From Acidimicrobiales bacterium (GTDB taxonomy: Bacteria > Actinomycetota > Acidimicrobiia > Acidimicrobiales > SZUA-35), in contig JAWKIO010000005.1 of NCBI GenBank assembly GCA_041394265.1, positions 3,224,001 to 3,288,000 of the forward strand: DNA of 64,000 nt, in the 5' to 3' direction. The notes beneath the pieces are model-generated. The model was not told where the DNA came from. It saw only the letters and a program-made list of their open reading frames with translations, and did no database searches. Positions 30,477-39,087 of this stretch are shown here, one piece after another (the stretch's first letter is position 1; each line of letters starts with the position of its first letter). The translations under genes were made by a program, and so were the position numbers.

Positions 30477-32879
30477 TCAGTCGGCCGTCGTCGCCGGGAG
30501 GGTGAGCGTGGCGCCCGGAGCGAGCTCGAAGGTCTCGGTCGCCGTGCCGACCTTGAGGCTCGGGCCCTCGAGGGAGGTGACGGTGCAGCTACCGTCCTTG
30601 GCCAGCTCGACCTCGATCTGCGTGCCGAACCGCATCATCCGGAATCGTGCCGCCGACCATGCCTCGGGCAGATTGGGTGTGAACCGCAGCGCGTCACCGT
30701 CGAACGACAGCCCACCAAAGCCGAACACCACACCGGCCCACACGCCGGCGGTCGACGCGATGTGCACCCCGTCGGACGCGTTGCCGTGGGTGTCGGCGAG
30801 GTCGACATAGAGCGCCTGGCGGAAGTACTCGTACGCCAGCTCGTCACGCCCGATCTGGGCGGCCACGATCGCCTGCACACACGCCGACAGTGACGAGTCG
30901 CCGGTGGTGATCGGGTCGTAGTAGTCGAAGTTGCGACGCTTCTGGTCGTCGGTGAAGTGGTCGGCCCGCAAGTACATGGCGAGGACGACGTCGGCCTGCT
31001 TCAGCACCTGATGCCGGTAGATGACCAGCGGGTGGAAGTGCAGCAACAGCGGGTACTTCTCGTCGGGTGTGTCCTCGAAGTCCCAGGGCTCTCGCTCGAG
31101 GAAGCTGTCGTCCTGGGGGTGGATGCCGAGGTCGGCGTCGAAGGGAAGGAACATGTGGTCGGCGGCCCGGTTCCAGGCCACCACCTCGTCGTCGGTGAGG
31201 CCCGTCTTGCGAACCAGACGCTGGTAGTCGGCGGGTCGCTCGGCCTTCAGCCGTTCGACGGTGTTGGCGGCGAAGCGGAGATTGAACCGCGCCATCACGT
31301 TCGTGTAGAGGTTGTCGTTGACCACGGCGGTGTATTCGTCGGGACCGGTTACCCCGTGGATGCGGAACTTCACCGATCCGTTGGTGGTGTAGAAGCCGAG
31401 GTCCTCCCACAGCCGAGCCGTCTCGGTGAGCACCTCGGCACCTTCGTCGGCGAGGAAGTCGAGGTCGTCGGTGGCGTCCATGTAGCGCTCGATGGCGAAC
31501 GCGATGGCGGCGTTGATGTGATAGGCCGCAGTACCGGCGGCGTAGTAGGCCGACGCTTCCTCACCGTTGATCGTCCGCCAGGGGAAGAGCGCCCCGTTCT
31601 GGTTCAGCGTGCGGGCTCGCTCCCGAGCGAGCGGCAGCAGCTTCCAACGGAACCGGAGGAGCTTGCGGGCCAGTTCGGGGTGCGTCACGGCGAGGAACGG
31701 AAGGACGTAGACCTCGGTGTCCCAGAAGTAGTGGCCTTCGTAGCCGTCGGCCGTGACGCCCTTGGCGGCAATGCCCTGTTCCTGCGTTCGAGCGGACGCC
31801 TGGGCGAGCTGCCACAGGTTCCACCGGATCGCCTGCTGGTCGGCGGCAAGCGAGCCGTCGCCGCCGTCGTCGATCTGGATGTCGCTGCGGCGCCAGAAGT
31901 CGTCGAGCCAGGTTCGCTGGGCGTCGAAGACGGTGTCGAGTCCAACGCTGATGGCACGGGCGATAGTGCGCTGGCAGCGATCGGCGAGTTCCTCGGCGGG
32001 AACGCCGCGCGACGAGTGGTACGAGATGATCTTCGACAGCTTGACCGTCTGGCCCTGGGCCAACTCGATCGAGAACACGGTCTTGGCGTGATCGGCCGAG
32101 ACGACGGTGTCGGTCTCGACATCGCAGTCACACTCGACCAGGTGGCGATAACCAACCGAGACGGTCATCCCGCTCTCGGCGCACCGGTAGCCGAGAACGA
32201 CGTCGTCGCCGTCGTGACGCTGGATCTGCGGGACGAGCACCCGGCGGCCGAACCGGCGGGACTTTCGGGGATCCATGCCCTCACCCAGCGCCGCCGAACG
32301 GACGTGGTACTCGTCTTCACCGTCTTGTCGGTTGAGGAGCTGGGACGAGATGACGATCGGCGCCGAGGCGTCGAGCGCGGTGATCTCGACCGAGGCCACG
32401 GCGAGATGGCGATACTCGAAGCTGATCAGGCGCTGCGTGCGGATCTGTACTCGACCGCCGCTCGGGGTGCGCCAGACGAGGTCTCGGGTGAGCGTTCCTG
32501 CCCGGAAGTCGACAACCCGCTCGTAGTGGTCGAGGTCGGCCTCACCGAGGAGCAGGGGCTCGTCGTCGACGTAGATCTTCATCACCTTTGCGTCGGGCAC
32601 GTTGACGATCGTCTGACCGGTGGTGGCGAAGCCGTAGGCATTCTCGGCGTGCTGGATCGGCCAGGTTTCGTGGAAGCCATTGAGCACGGTGCCGTGGCTG
32701 TGGGCCTCGCGGCCTTCCTCGGGATTGGCCCGCATGCCGAGGTAGCCGTTGCCGAGGGCGAACAGGGTCTCGGTCAGACCCAGGTCGGAGCCGTCGTATT
32801 CGGTCTCGACCAGGCGCCACGGGTCACTCGTGTCGAAGCGTGGCGTCGGCAGGTGGAGCGGCGTGTCGTGTCGAAGCAT
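30477..32879 (-). CDS. Glycoside hydrolase family 65 protein (disaccharide phosphorylase, trehalose/kojibiose type)
   Basis: An 800-residue GH65 enzyme. The N-terminal beta-sandwich (about 1-290) starts WRLVETEYDG and LFALGNGYLGMR. The (alpha/alpha)6 catalytic domain follows, with GHYFWDTEVYVLPF, WRTINGEEASAYY and the general acid Glu515 in GVTGPDEYTAVVNDN. A C-terminal beta domain ends the protein. GH65 phosphorylases split alpha-glucobioses with phosphate to beta-glucose 1-phosphate plus glucose. The adjacent beta-phosphoglucomutase gene (57 bases upstream, same strand) would turn that product into glucose 6-phosphate. The pairing resembles mycobacterial Rv3400-Rv3401. The exact disaccharide is uncertain. 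Confidence 0.87.
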   Translation of the reverse strand: MLRHDTPLHLPTPRFDTSDPWRLVETEYDGSDLGLTETLFALGNGYLGMRANPEEGREAHSHGTVLNGFHETWPIQHAENAYGFATTGQTIVNVPDAKVMKIYVDDEPLLLGEADLDHYERVVDFRAGTLTRDLVWRTPSGGRVQIRTQRLISFEYRHLAVASVEITALDASAPIVISSQLLNRQDGEDEYHVRSAALGEGMDPRKSRRFGRRVLVPQIQRHDGDDVVLGYRCAESGMTVSVGYRHLVECDCDVETDTVVSADHAKTVFSIELAQGQTVKLSKIISYHSSRGVPAEELADRCQRTIARAISVGLDTVFDAQRTWLDDFWRRSDIQIDDGGDGSLAADQQAIRWNLWQLAQASARTQEQGIAAKGVTADGYEGHYFWDTEVYVLPFLAVTHPELARKLLRFRWKLLPLARERARTLNQNGALFPWRTINGEEASAYYAAGTAAYHINAAIAFAIERYMDATDDLDFLADEGAEVLTETARLWEDLGFYTTNGSVKFRIHGVTGPDEYTAVVNDNLYTNVMARFNLRFAANTVERLKAERPADYQRLVRKTGLTDDEVVAWNRAADHMFLPFDADLGIHPQDDSFLEREPWDFEDTPDEKYPLLLHFHPLVIYRHQVLKQADVVLAMYLRADHFTDDQKRRNFDYYDPITTGDSSLSACVQAIVAAQIGRDELAYEYFRQALYVDLADTHGNASDGVHIASTAGVWAGVVFGFGGLSFDGDALRFTPNLPEAWSAARFRMMRFGTQIEVELAKDGSCTVTSLEGPSLKVGTATETFELAPGATLTLPATTAD

Positions 32880-32936
32880 TGGTCTTCTCTTCGGAGTTTT
32901 CGGGGCGAGTACGAGGGTTTCGGTTGCCGGCCGGGC

Positions 32937-33713
32937 TCAGGGCACCAATTCGCCCAGGTCCTTGACGACGAACGAGGCGCCATTGGCCAACAGCTCGTCG
33001 GTGAACGAGCCCCGGTCGACGCCGATCACCAGGCCGAAGCCACCGGCGGCTCCGGCTGCCACGCCCGAGGTGGCGTCTTCGACGACGATCGTCTGCGCCG
33101 GGTCGACCCCGAGCCGTTCGGCGCCGAGCAGGAAGGCGTCGGGAGCCGGCTTGCCGTGCAGGCCGAGCTCGGCGCTGACGAGACCGTCGACGATGATCTC
33201 GAAGCGGCCGCCGAGCCCGGCCGCCGCGAGCACCGGGACGGCGTTCTTGGATGACGACACGATGGCCTGGGCGACACCGAGTGAGTCGAGGTGGTCGAGC
33301 AGGGCGAGCGAACCGGGATAGGCGTCGACCCCGTCGACCTCGATGATCTGGTTGAATTCGATGTTCTTGCGGTTGCCGAGTGCGCAGACCGTCTCATGGC
33401 CGGGCTCGTCGTCGGGTGTGCCCTCGGGGAGGTGGACCCCGCGTGATTCGAGGAAGGACCGGACGCCGAGATAGCGGGGCTTGCCATCGACGTAGCGCAG
33501 GTAGTCGTCGACGGTGAACGGTGAGCGGTCGGCCACGTCGTGGTCGGCGCCGCGCTGCTCGAGGAACCAGTCGAACAGTGCCTTCCAGGCTCGTTCGTGC
33601 ACCAGCGCCGTCGGAGTGATCACCCCGTCGAGGTCGAACAGCACGCCGGCGGCACGCTGCCAGTCGAGTGGGTGGGGCGACCAGTCGAAGGGGGTGGTGG
33701 GAGTGTTGCTCAC
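32937..33713 (-). CDS. Beta-phosphoglucomutase family HAD phosphatase-like enzyme
   Basis: A 258-residue HAD-superfamily protein. The catalytic loop is FDLDGVITPTALVH, with nucleophile and acid/base Asp in DLDGV, as in beta-phosphoglucomutases. The helical cap follows (RYVDGKPRYLGVRSFLESRG). Motif II is IVSSSKN, the Lys is in LHGKPAPDAF, and the motif III acids are in VVEDATSGV. It interconverts beta-glucose 1-phosphate and glucose 6-phosphate. Position directly upstream of the GH65 gene supports this role. Translation starts at GTG 33713, with TACCCT seven bases upstream (leaderless). Confidence 0.88.
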   Translation of the reverse strand: MSNTPTTPFDWSPHPLDWQRAAGVLFDLDGVITPTALVHERAWKALFDWFLEQRGADHDVADRSPFTVDDYLRYVDGKPRYLGVRSFLESRGVHLPEGTPDDEPGHETVCALGNRKNIEFNQIIEVDGVDAYPGSLALLDHLDSLGVAQAIVSSSKNAVPVLAAAGLGGRFEIIVDGLVSAELGLHGKPAPDAFLLGAERLGVDPAQTIVVEDATSGVAAGAAGGFGLVIGVDRGSFTDELLANGASFVVKDLGELVP

Positions 33714-33720
33714 GTCTGCG

Positions 33721-33726
33721 AGGGTA
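33721..33726 (-). promoter_or_regulatory. -10 element (TACCCT), leaderless promoter for the phosphoglucomutase-GH65 pair
   Basis: TACCCT on the - strand ends 7 bases before the GTG at 33713. Confidence 0.45.
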
Positions 33727-33761
33727 TCGGTCGGACCCGGTGCGACCGGGATCGAACGCCC

Positions 33762-34157
33762 CTATCGATCGGGACGTTCACCTTCGTGAAACCGTCGGGC
33801 CAGGCTGACCTCGTGCCCGTCGGGGTCGAGGATGTGGAAGTAGCGCTCGCCCCACATGGCGTTGCTCGGCGCCATCATCGGTGTGCGACCGGCAGCGACG
33901 AGGCGGTCGTAGTGTGCGTCGGGATCGTCCACGAAGATGATGTAGCGGCCCCAGAACGAGGGCGGACCGAGCTCGGCCCGTTCGACCGTGAGGTTGATGA
34001 AGTTGGTGGCCGACCCCGGGACGAAGTCGTCGATGGCCATCGTGGCGAAGTCGGTGTCCGGGCCGCCGTAGACCGTGGTGCAGCCGATCAGCTCGTAGAA
34101 CTCGATGGCTGCCGCCATGTCGGTGGTGCGCAGCGTGATGGCGTTGAGCTCAGCCAC
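33762..34157 (-). CDS. VOC/glyoxalase family protein
   Basis: A 131-residue single-copy vicinal-oxygen-chelate protein with two beta-alpha-beta-beta-beta modules. The usual features are ITLRTTDMAAAIEFYELIG at the start and YFHILDPDGHEVSLAR near the end with the C-terminal metal Glu. The start is the GTG at 34157, which overlaps the stop of the upstream crotonase gene by eight bases. A longer frame into that gene is rejected. Its role is unknown; coupling to a crotonase suggests a CoA-ester or small-metabolite context. Confidence 0.75.
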   Translation of the reverse strand: MAELNAITLRTTDMAAAIEFYELIGCTTVYGGPDTDFATMAIDDFVPGSATNFINLTVERAELGPPSFWGRYIIFVDDPDAHYDRLVAAGRTPMMAPSNAMWGERYFHILDPDGHEVSLARRFHEGERPDR

Positions 34158-34890
34158 GACCGCCCGCCGCCATGCGTTCGGCCATGTCGTCGGGCATGCC
34201 GTGCGGGCGGGAACGCTCATGCCGCAACGCCTCGGCCCGAGGCCGCTCGAAGCGGTCGGCGATCAACTGCTTCACGATGCGATTGGTACCGCGCGAGTTG
34301 GCCAGGATCTGCTCGGCCAGCGAGCACACGGCGGCATCGAGCTCGTCGTCGGGAACGCAGTGGTCGACCAGGCCGATCGCTTCGGCTTCGGTGCCCGAGA
34401 TGCGTCGGGCTGTGAACATCAGTTCCTTGGCGGTCGAGCGGCCGACTCGCTCGGGGAGCCGGACCGACATGCCCCAGATCGGTGCCAGACCCCACTGGCC
34501 ATGGGTGTCGCCGAGCTTCGCCGATTCGGCGGCGATCAGGATGTCGCCGGCGAGTGCGAGTTCGAGCCCGCCGGTGAAGCAGTGGCCGTGGATGCGCACG
34601 ATCGTCGGTTGCCGCAGCTGCTCGAACGCGTCGACCGTTTCGGGAACGAAGTGGACACTCGGCGCTTTCGCTCCGCTGGCGATGCCGCCGAGGTCGTTGC
34701 CGGCACAGAACGATCGCCCTGCTCCCTCGAGCACCACGCAGCCAATCGAGTCGTCGGCGGCGATGGCGTCGATGTGTTGGCGCAGCTCGACGAAGGAATC
34801 GGGGAGGAGGGCGTTAAGCTTGTCGGGACGGTTCAGCGTGAGCGTGGCGAGGCCATCGGCATCGGTACGCACGACCAGAGGTTCAGCCAT
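34150..34890 (-). CDS. Crotonase-family protein with His in place of the second catalytic Glu
   Basis: A 246-residue enoyl-CoA hydratase/isomerase-fold protein. The first oxyanion and Glu site is normal (CAGNDLGG; GGLELALAGD with Glu110). The second site reads AKLGDTHGQWGLAPIWG, where alignment to GLPExxxG puts His130 at the second Glu. Crotonases with the DTHG-W-GL pattern are a recognised actinobacterial variant and may be isomerases or hydrolases rather than hydratases. The ATG at 34890 is chosen; the open frame upstream enters the end of murA. The gene overlaps the VOC gene by eight bases. Confidence 0.8.
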   Translation of the reverse strand: MAEPLVVRTDADGLATLTLNRPDKLNALLPDSFVELRQHIDAIAADDSIGCVVLEGAGRSFCAGNDLGGIASGAKAPSVHFVPETVDAFEQLRQPTIVRIHGHCFTGGLELALAGDILIAAESAKLGDTHGQWGLAPIWGMSVRLPERVGRSTAKELMFTARRISGTEAEAIGLVDHCVPDDELDAAVCSLAEQILANSRGTNRIVKQLIADRFERPRAEALRHERSRPHGMPDDMAERMAAGGRG

Positions 34891-34912
34891 GGGCCGAGCC
34901 TGCCAGTTCGCG

Positions 34913-36298
34913 CTACTTCGCGCCAGCTGCGACCGGGACCTCGACCCGCTTGATGTCGAGCCCGAGGGACTCGAAGTTCTCGATCGGGCGGTTGTAGCCG
35001 CGGTCGAGGTGGTGGGTGCCGGTGATCGTGGTCTGGCCCTCGGCAGCCGCCGCAGCGAGGACGTAGGCGAACCCGCCACGGATGTCGGGCACGTCGACCT
35101 GGGTGCCGATCAGCTGGTTGCCGCCGCTCACCACGACCGAGCACGGCGTCGAGCTGCCGACGAATCGGGTCTCGATGCTGCCGAGTGGGGTGTTGTAGAG
35201 CTCGATCTGGGCGCCCATCTGCTTGAGCGCCGGAACGTAGGTGAACCGGTTCTCGAACACGGTTTCGTACATGACCGACATGCCGTGGCACTGCGTGAAG
35301 AGCGCGACCATCGGCGATTGCCAGTCGGTCATGAACCCGGGATGGGTGTCGGTCTGCACTGCAGCCGGGTGGAGGGTGTCGGCCCACGCCGAGATCGACG
35401 AGTCGGTGATCTCGAAACGGGCACCCATGCCCTGGAGGGTGGAGATCGCCGTGACGAGACGGTCCTGCGAGCAGCCATGGACCCGGACTTCGCCACCGGT
35501 GATGAGGCCGGCAACGAGATACGAGAAGGCCTCGATGCGGTCACCCTTCAGATGATGGGCGGCGCCGCTGAGGGATTCGACACCGTCGATGATGAATCGA
35601 CGGTTCGGCCGCATCTCGATTCGTGCCCCCATGCGCTGGAGGAAGAGCGCCAGCTCGATGACCTCGGGTTCGGTAGCGGCATTGTCGAGGACCGTGCGGC
35701 CCTCGGCCAGCACGGCGGTCATGAGGATGGTCTCGGTGGCACCGACCGAGGGATAGGGGAGTTCGATGTGTGCGCCCTGGAGCTTGCTCGCCTTGGCCTC
35801 GAGGCCCTCGGAGGTGAACTCGATCTCGGCCCCCATCTTGCGGAGGGCATCGACGTGGAAGTCGACCGGGCGAGCACCGATCTCGTCGCCACCGACGAGC
35901 GGGACGAAGGCATGCCCGATCCGGTGCAGGAGCGGCCCGACCATCAGGATCGGGATGCGATTGAGGCCGGAGAACCGCACCGGAACACGACTCGACTCGA
36001 TGAAGCGAGGGTCGACATTGGCCACGCCGTCGATGACCTCGACCCCGCAGCCGAGGGCTTCGAGCATGCCGGCGGTGATGGCGACATCGCCGACGTCGGG
36101 ACAGTTGGAGATGCGCGACGGCGTGTCGGCGAGCATGGCGGCCACCATGTGTTTGGTGACACCGTTCTTCGAGCCACGGACGGCGACGTCGCCTCGCAAC
36201 GGCCCGACCGGATTGACGATCCACGCCGGGGTGGTTGCCTCGGCCGGGTCGGCGGATTGGTCGGACGGGGTCGTGTTCGTGCTCGGTTCACCACTCAC
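34913..36298 (-). CDS. murA: UDP-N-acetylglucosamine 1-carboxyvinyltransferase, Asp-type active site
   Basis: A 461-residue EPSP-synthase-fold enzyme that adds enolpyruvate from PEP to UDP-GlcNAc, the first committed step of peptidoglycan synthesis in the cytoplasm. Lys44-Asn45 (GSKNG) matches the conserved Lys22-Asn23 of the E. coli enzyme. The TDWQ segment holds the catalytic Asp305 equivalent, and DIRGG the Arg397 equivalent. The loop that normally holds Cys115 reads LVGGDEIGARP, so Asp138 takes that place, which in mycobacteria gives intrinsic fosfomycin resistance. Translation starts at GTG 36298 behind TAGAGT (7-base spacing). The N-terminal 25 residues are an extra acidic, Ser/Thr-rich lead. 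Confidence 0.88.
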   Translation of the reverse strand: MSGEPSTNTTPSDQSADPAEATTPAWIVNPVGPLRGDVAVRGSKNGVTKHMVAAMLADTPSRISNCPDVGDVAITAGMLEALGCGVEVIDGVANVDPRFIESSRVPVRFSGLNRIPILMVGPLLHRIGHAFVPLVGGDEIGARPVDFHVDALRKMGAEIEFTSEGLEAKASKLQGAHIELPYPSVGATETILMTAVLAEGRTVLDNAATEPEVIELALFLQRMGARIEMRPNRRFIIDGVESLSGAAHHLKGDRIEAFSYLVAGLITGGEVRVHGCSQDRLVTAISTLQGMGARFEITDSSISAWADTLHPAAVQTDTHPGFMTDWQSPMVALFTQCHGMSVMYETVFENRFTYVPALKQMGAQIELYNTPLGSIETRFVGSSTPCSVVVSGGNQLIGTQVDVPDIRGGFAYVLAAAAAEGQTTITGTHHLDRGYNRPIENFESLGLDIKRVEVPVAAGAK

Positions 36299-36305
36299 CG
36301 TGGAG

Positions 36306-36311
36306 ACTCTA
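36306..36311 (-). promoter_or_regulatory. -10 element (TAGAGT), leaderless promoter for murA
   Basis: TAGAGT on the - strand ends 7 bases before the GTG at 36298. Confidence 0.5.
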
Positions 36312-36378
36312 CCGCTCGAAGGCTGGTGCGACGGGGCACGCGGTCTTGTCCCGATGGGCGCTGCGCCGACCGGTGAGA

Positions 36379-37377
36379 TCAGACCGGGAGGCCGATGCGC
36401 TGCAGTGTCGCCGTGAGGTGCCCGCCATGGTGGAGGAGGTTGGCGAGGCGGCAGATCGGGTGCATCGGGCCGAGGATTGCTCGTGGTGTGTTCGGGGCCA
36501 GCGGATGGCTGATCAGTTCCTGAACCGAGAACGAAATGGCATAGAGCATCAGCCGTTCGAACAGTGCCGGGTGCTCGAACAGATCGGGTCGGTCCTCGGC
36601 CACCCAGACCGGCACGTCGACGTAGTCGGCGGCGAGCGTGCGGGCCTCATAGTCCGGCGCAACGTGAGCGTGGGGGAACGCGCAGAAGCGGAAGAGCACG
36701 TCGAGCTCGAGGTCAAGTGGCGCGCCCCGGCACCACTCGAAGTCGAGGATGCCGGTGAGCTCGGCGCCGTTCCACAGGAGGTTCTCGAAGCTCAGGTCGC
36801 CATGAATGAGTGTCCGCTGGCTGTACTCGCTCAACGCGTCGGCCGTGTGGTGCACATAGTCGAGCACGTCAGCGAACAACCCGGGATCAATCGGCGTCAG
36901 CTCCTCGATGGCGAGGAGCAGGGGAACCAGCGGCGTCACGTTGCGAGGGTCGATGAGATGCGGCGAGTTGTCGATGCGAGGGATGTGCACCGGCGTCTGT
37001 GTCTCGTGCAGCACGGCGAGCGCCGTGCACAACTGACGGACGGCGTCACGTCGCATGTTGGACGACAGGTCCGGCCACCACCGCGAGAGTGGGGCGCCAG
37101 GTCGACGTCGCACGATCAGGTAATCCGCTCCGACCTCACCGCCATAGGCGAGCACGTCGGGCGCCCATGGAGCATCAGGGAGATGCCGACACAACAGCGC
37201 CTCGCGGCGAAGTCGCTGGTTGGGATGGCGATTGACCCTCACGACGAGGTCGGGGCTGAGGAAGACCTCGTTCCGCGTGCTCGAAGCTCGTTCCAGCGTT
37301 TTGGGATCGTCGAAACCAGCCATTCGCAGTGCATGTCGAGCCCGGGCCTGGGCGAACAGTGGGTTTTCGGTGGTCAT
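36379..37377 (-). CDS. Phosphotransferase/kinase-like protein (APH family)
   Basis: A 332-residue protein kinase-like phosphotransferase. The N-lobe ends with REALLCRHLPDAPWAPDVLAYGG. The catalytic loop is LIHGDLSFENLLW (HxDxxxxN) and the metal loop is GILDFEWCRGAP (DFE). The length suits aminoglycoside/homoserine-kinase-like members. The real substrate is unknown, and a role in antibiotic resistance should not be assumed. The ATG at 37377 has AGAGGGA nine bases upstream; the frame is open far upstream through the next gene, which is a shadow. Confidence 0.82.
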   Translation of the reverse strand: MTTENPLFAQARARHALRMAGFDDPKTLERASSTRNEVFLSPDLVVRVNRHPNQRLRREALLCRHLPDAPWAPDVLAYGGEVGADYLIVRRRPGAPLSRWWPDLSSNMRRDAVRQLCTALAVLHETQTPVHIPRIDNSPHLIDPRNVTPLVPLLLAIEELTPIDPGLFADVLDYVHHTADALSEYSQRTLIHGDLSFENLLWNGAELTGILDFEWCRGAPLDLELDVLFRFCAFPHAHVAPDYEARTLAADYVDVPVWVAEDRPDLFEHPALFERLMLYAISFSVQELISHPLAPNTPRAILGPMHPICRLANLLHHGGHLTATLQRIGLPV

Positions 37378-37469
37378 CGATGCGTCCCTCTTGTAAGAGC
37401 AACGTCGGCCCCAAGGCAGCGAACTTGACCGATGACGCAGACTTTCCCTTCGGTAGGCCCGGCGCCGCC

Positions 37470-38297
37470 TCAGGGTGCGGAGGTGCTGACCAGCGACTCC
37501 GCAAGGACGGCATCGCACAGCGCAGGCCACGCCTCCATGGCCCACGGACCGAAGTCGCGGTCGGCGAGAGCGACTGCCGCTCGCCCGGCCACCGGGTCGA
37601 CCCACACCAGCGTGCCCGCTCGTCCGAAGTGACCGAACGTTTCGGGCGAGTTCGACTGCCCGGACCAATGCGGCGACTTCTCGCCCCGGATCTCGAACCC
37701 GAGACCCCACGGGTTCGGCACCTTGCGGCCGTAACCGGGGAGGACTCCGGCGAGGTCGGGAAAGGCGACGCTGGTGGCGGCGGCCATCGTGGCTGGATGG
37801 ATCAGGGTGGGCTCGAGCCACTCCGCCAACAACAACAGCAGATCCTCGACCGATGAGGTACCGCCGTGGGCGGGGTTGGAGCCGATCGAGGTGCGACGCA
37901 GCCCGAGCGGTTCGCTCACGGCAAGCGCGACGTAGTCGGCGGCGGACATCCCGCTGGCTTGCGACAGGGCGTCGCCGAGCAGTTCGAATCCCGCGTTGGA
38001 GTAGATCCGCCGGGTTTCGGGCTCGGCGGTCGGTCCACCGATCTCGGGCGGGAGCCCCGAGGCGTGAGCGAGAAGATGGCGCACGGTGGAGCGGCCGGGA
38101 CCGAGCGGTTGATCGAGGCGCAGCGTCCCCTCCTCGATGGCGACGAGGACGGCGTAGGCGAAGATCGGCTTTGTCACCGAGGCAAGCTCGAACGTGCGAT
38201 CTGTGGGCCCTGCCACCTCTTGGCGGCCGGATCGATCGAGCCAGCCTCCCGCCGCGTGCGCCACCGGCCAGGTCGGAATTGCTTCGAGCGCGGCCAT
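37470..38297 (-). CDS. Serine hydrolase, class C beta-lactamase/penicillin-binding-protein-like
   Basis: A 275-residue member of the beta-lactamase/transpeptidase superfamily. Ser40 and Lys43 form the SVTK motif, Tyr99-Ser-Asn (YSN) is the second motif, and HFGRAGT takes the place of the KTG/HxG motif. No signal peptide is visible, so it is probably cytoplasmic and more likely an esterase or small-peptide hydrolase (EstB-like) than a true beta-lactamase. TAGGGT ends six bases before the ATG at 38297. It is divergent from the cyclase gene. Confidence 0.84.
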   Translation of the reverse strand: MAALEAIPTWPVAHAAGGWLDRSGRQEVAGPTDRTFELASVTKPIFAYAVLVAIEEGTLRLDQPLGPGRSTVRHLLAHASGLPPEIGGPTAEPETRRIYSNAGFELLGDALSQASGMSAADYVALAVSEPLGLRRTSIGSNPAHGGTSSVEDLLLLLAEWLEPTLIHPATMAAATSVAFPDLAGVLPGYGRKVPNPWGLGFEIRGEKSPHWSGQSNSPETFGHFGRAGTLVWVDPVAGRAAVALADRDFGPWAMEAWPALCDAVLAESLVSTSAP

Positions 38298-38303
38298 GGC
38301 CGC

Positions 38304-38309
38304 ACCCTA
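38304..38309 (-). promoter_or_regulatory. -10 element (TAGGGT), leaderless promoter for the serine hydrolase
   Basis: TAGGGT on the - strand ends six bases before the ATG at 38297. Confidence 0.5.
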
Positions 38310-38449
38310 CCGCGCTGCTGTCGACCGCTACTCCCTCGACCGCCGCGTCGTTGGTCCGAACGATGAATTCTCCGTTGCCGCAACTACCCCCCGTGTTGTC
38401 GACAGCACGCAACGTACGGTCGTTTGTCACTGTCGCGCCTGCAGTCGGG

Positions 38450-38455
38450 TAGCGT
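38450..38455 (+). promoter_or_regulatory. -10 element (TAGCGT), leaderless promoter for the nucleotidyl cyclase
   Basis: TAGCGT ends 7 bases before the ATG at 38463. Confidence 0.5.
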
Positions 38456-38462
38456 CGTCGGG

Positions 38463-39017
38463 ATGGATCCGGCCGACATGGGCTTCCAACGCCCGATCAC
38501 GACCCACCGCGTCAAGCGGGCGTTCGGCTTCATCGATCTCTCCGGGTTCACCCACTACACGGTGACCAACGGCGACGACCGCGCCGTCGAGCAGCTGTCG
38601 GAGTTTCGGCGCATCGTGCGGGCCGCAGGTTCGGCCACCGGTGTGCGGGTGGCGAAATGGTTGGGCGACGGCGCCATGCTCGTTTCCGTCGACACCGCCA
38701 GTCTCGTCATGGCCATCCACCGCATCATGCGGGCCGTTCGTGATTCCGACATCGAGCTGCCGCTCCACGCGGGTGTGTCCGACGGCAACGTCATTCTCTT
38801 CGAGGGCGACGATCACATCGGCTCGGCGGTGAACTTGGCTGCCCGGCTGGCCGACATCGCCCAGCCGGGCCAGATCCTCGCCCGCTCCGATCTGTTTCCC
38901 GGGGTCAATCGCACCAAGGCCGTCGTCGGACCCGTCGAGATCGCCGGATTCGACGGTCCGATCGAGGTCGCCGACCTCGCCCTGGTGCCGACCCTGGTCG
39001 AAGCCCTCAACCTCTGA
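38463..39017 (+). CDS. Class III adenylate/guanylate cyclase domain protein
   Basis: A 184-residue stand-alone cyclase homology domain. The metal-binding aspartates are Asp25 (FGFIDLSGFT) and Asp69 (KWLGDGAML). The transition-state Asn and Arg are in the GSAVNLAARLADIA segment. It lacks any fused sensor, HAMP or membrane part, so it acts as a cytosolic homodimer or with a partner. Substrate-specifying residues cannot be read with confidence, so cAMP versus cGMP is open. The start is fixed by TAGCGT seven bases before ATG 38463. Confidence 0.83.
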   Translation: MDPADMGFQRPITTHRVKRAFGFIDLSGFTHYTVTNGDDRAVEQLSEFRRIVRAAGSATGVRVAKWLGDGAMLVSVDTASLVMAIHRIMRAVRDSDIELPLHAGVSDGNVILFEGDDHIGSAVNLAARLADIAQPGQILARSDLFPGVNRTKAVVGPVEIAGFDGPIEVADLALVPTLVEALNL

Positions 39018-39035
39018 CCGCCTTCCCGCTGATCG

Positions 39036-39054
39036 GGTATCAAATCGATACCCT
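39036..39054. promoter_or_regulatory. Perfect inverted repeat upstream of the DEAD-box helicase gene
   Basis: GGGTATC (39036-39042) and GATACCC (39048-39054) are separated by AAATC, with weaker outer arms TGAT and ATCA. It lies 33 bases before the helicase start. It could be an operator or an RNA hairpin (terminator of the cyclase gene, or a leader structure); TTT follows the right arm. Confidence 0.5.
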
Positions 39055-39087
39055 TTCGAATCAGCAATGCAAACCGACAGGAACAAG

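Noticed and set aside
30957..33254. A 765-residue + strand open frame opposite the GH65 gene
   Set aside because: Composition is typical of antisense high-GC reading and the GH65 protein on the other strand is unambiguous.
36379..37377. Aminoglycoside-resistance kinase
   Set aside because: Only the general phosphotransferase fold motifs are visible; nothing indicates an antibiotic substrate or mobile context.
36379..38430. A single 683-residue frame spanning the phosphotransferase and serine hydrolase region
   Set aside because: The upstream half is Arg/Pro/Ser-rich shadow sequence antiparallel in frame to the serine hydrolase; only 36379-37377 has the kinase-like motifs.
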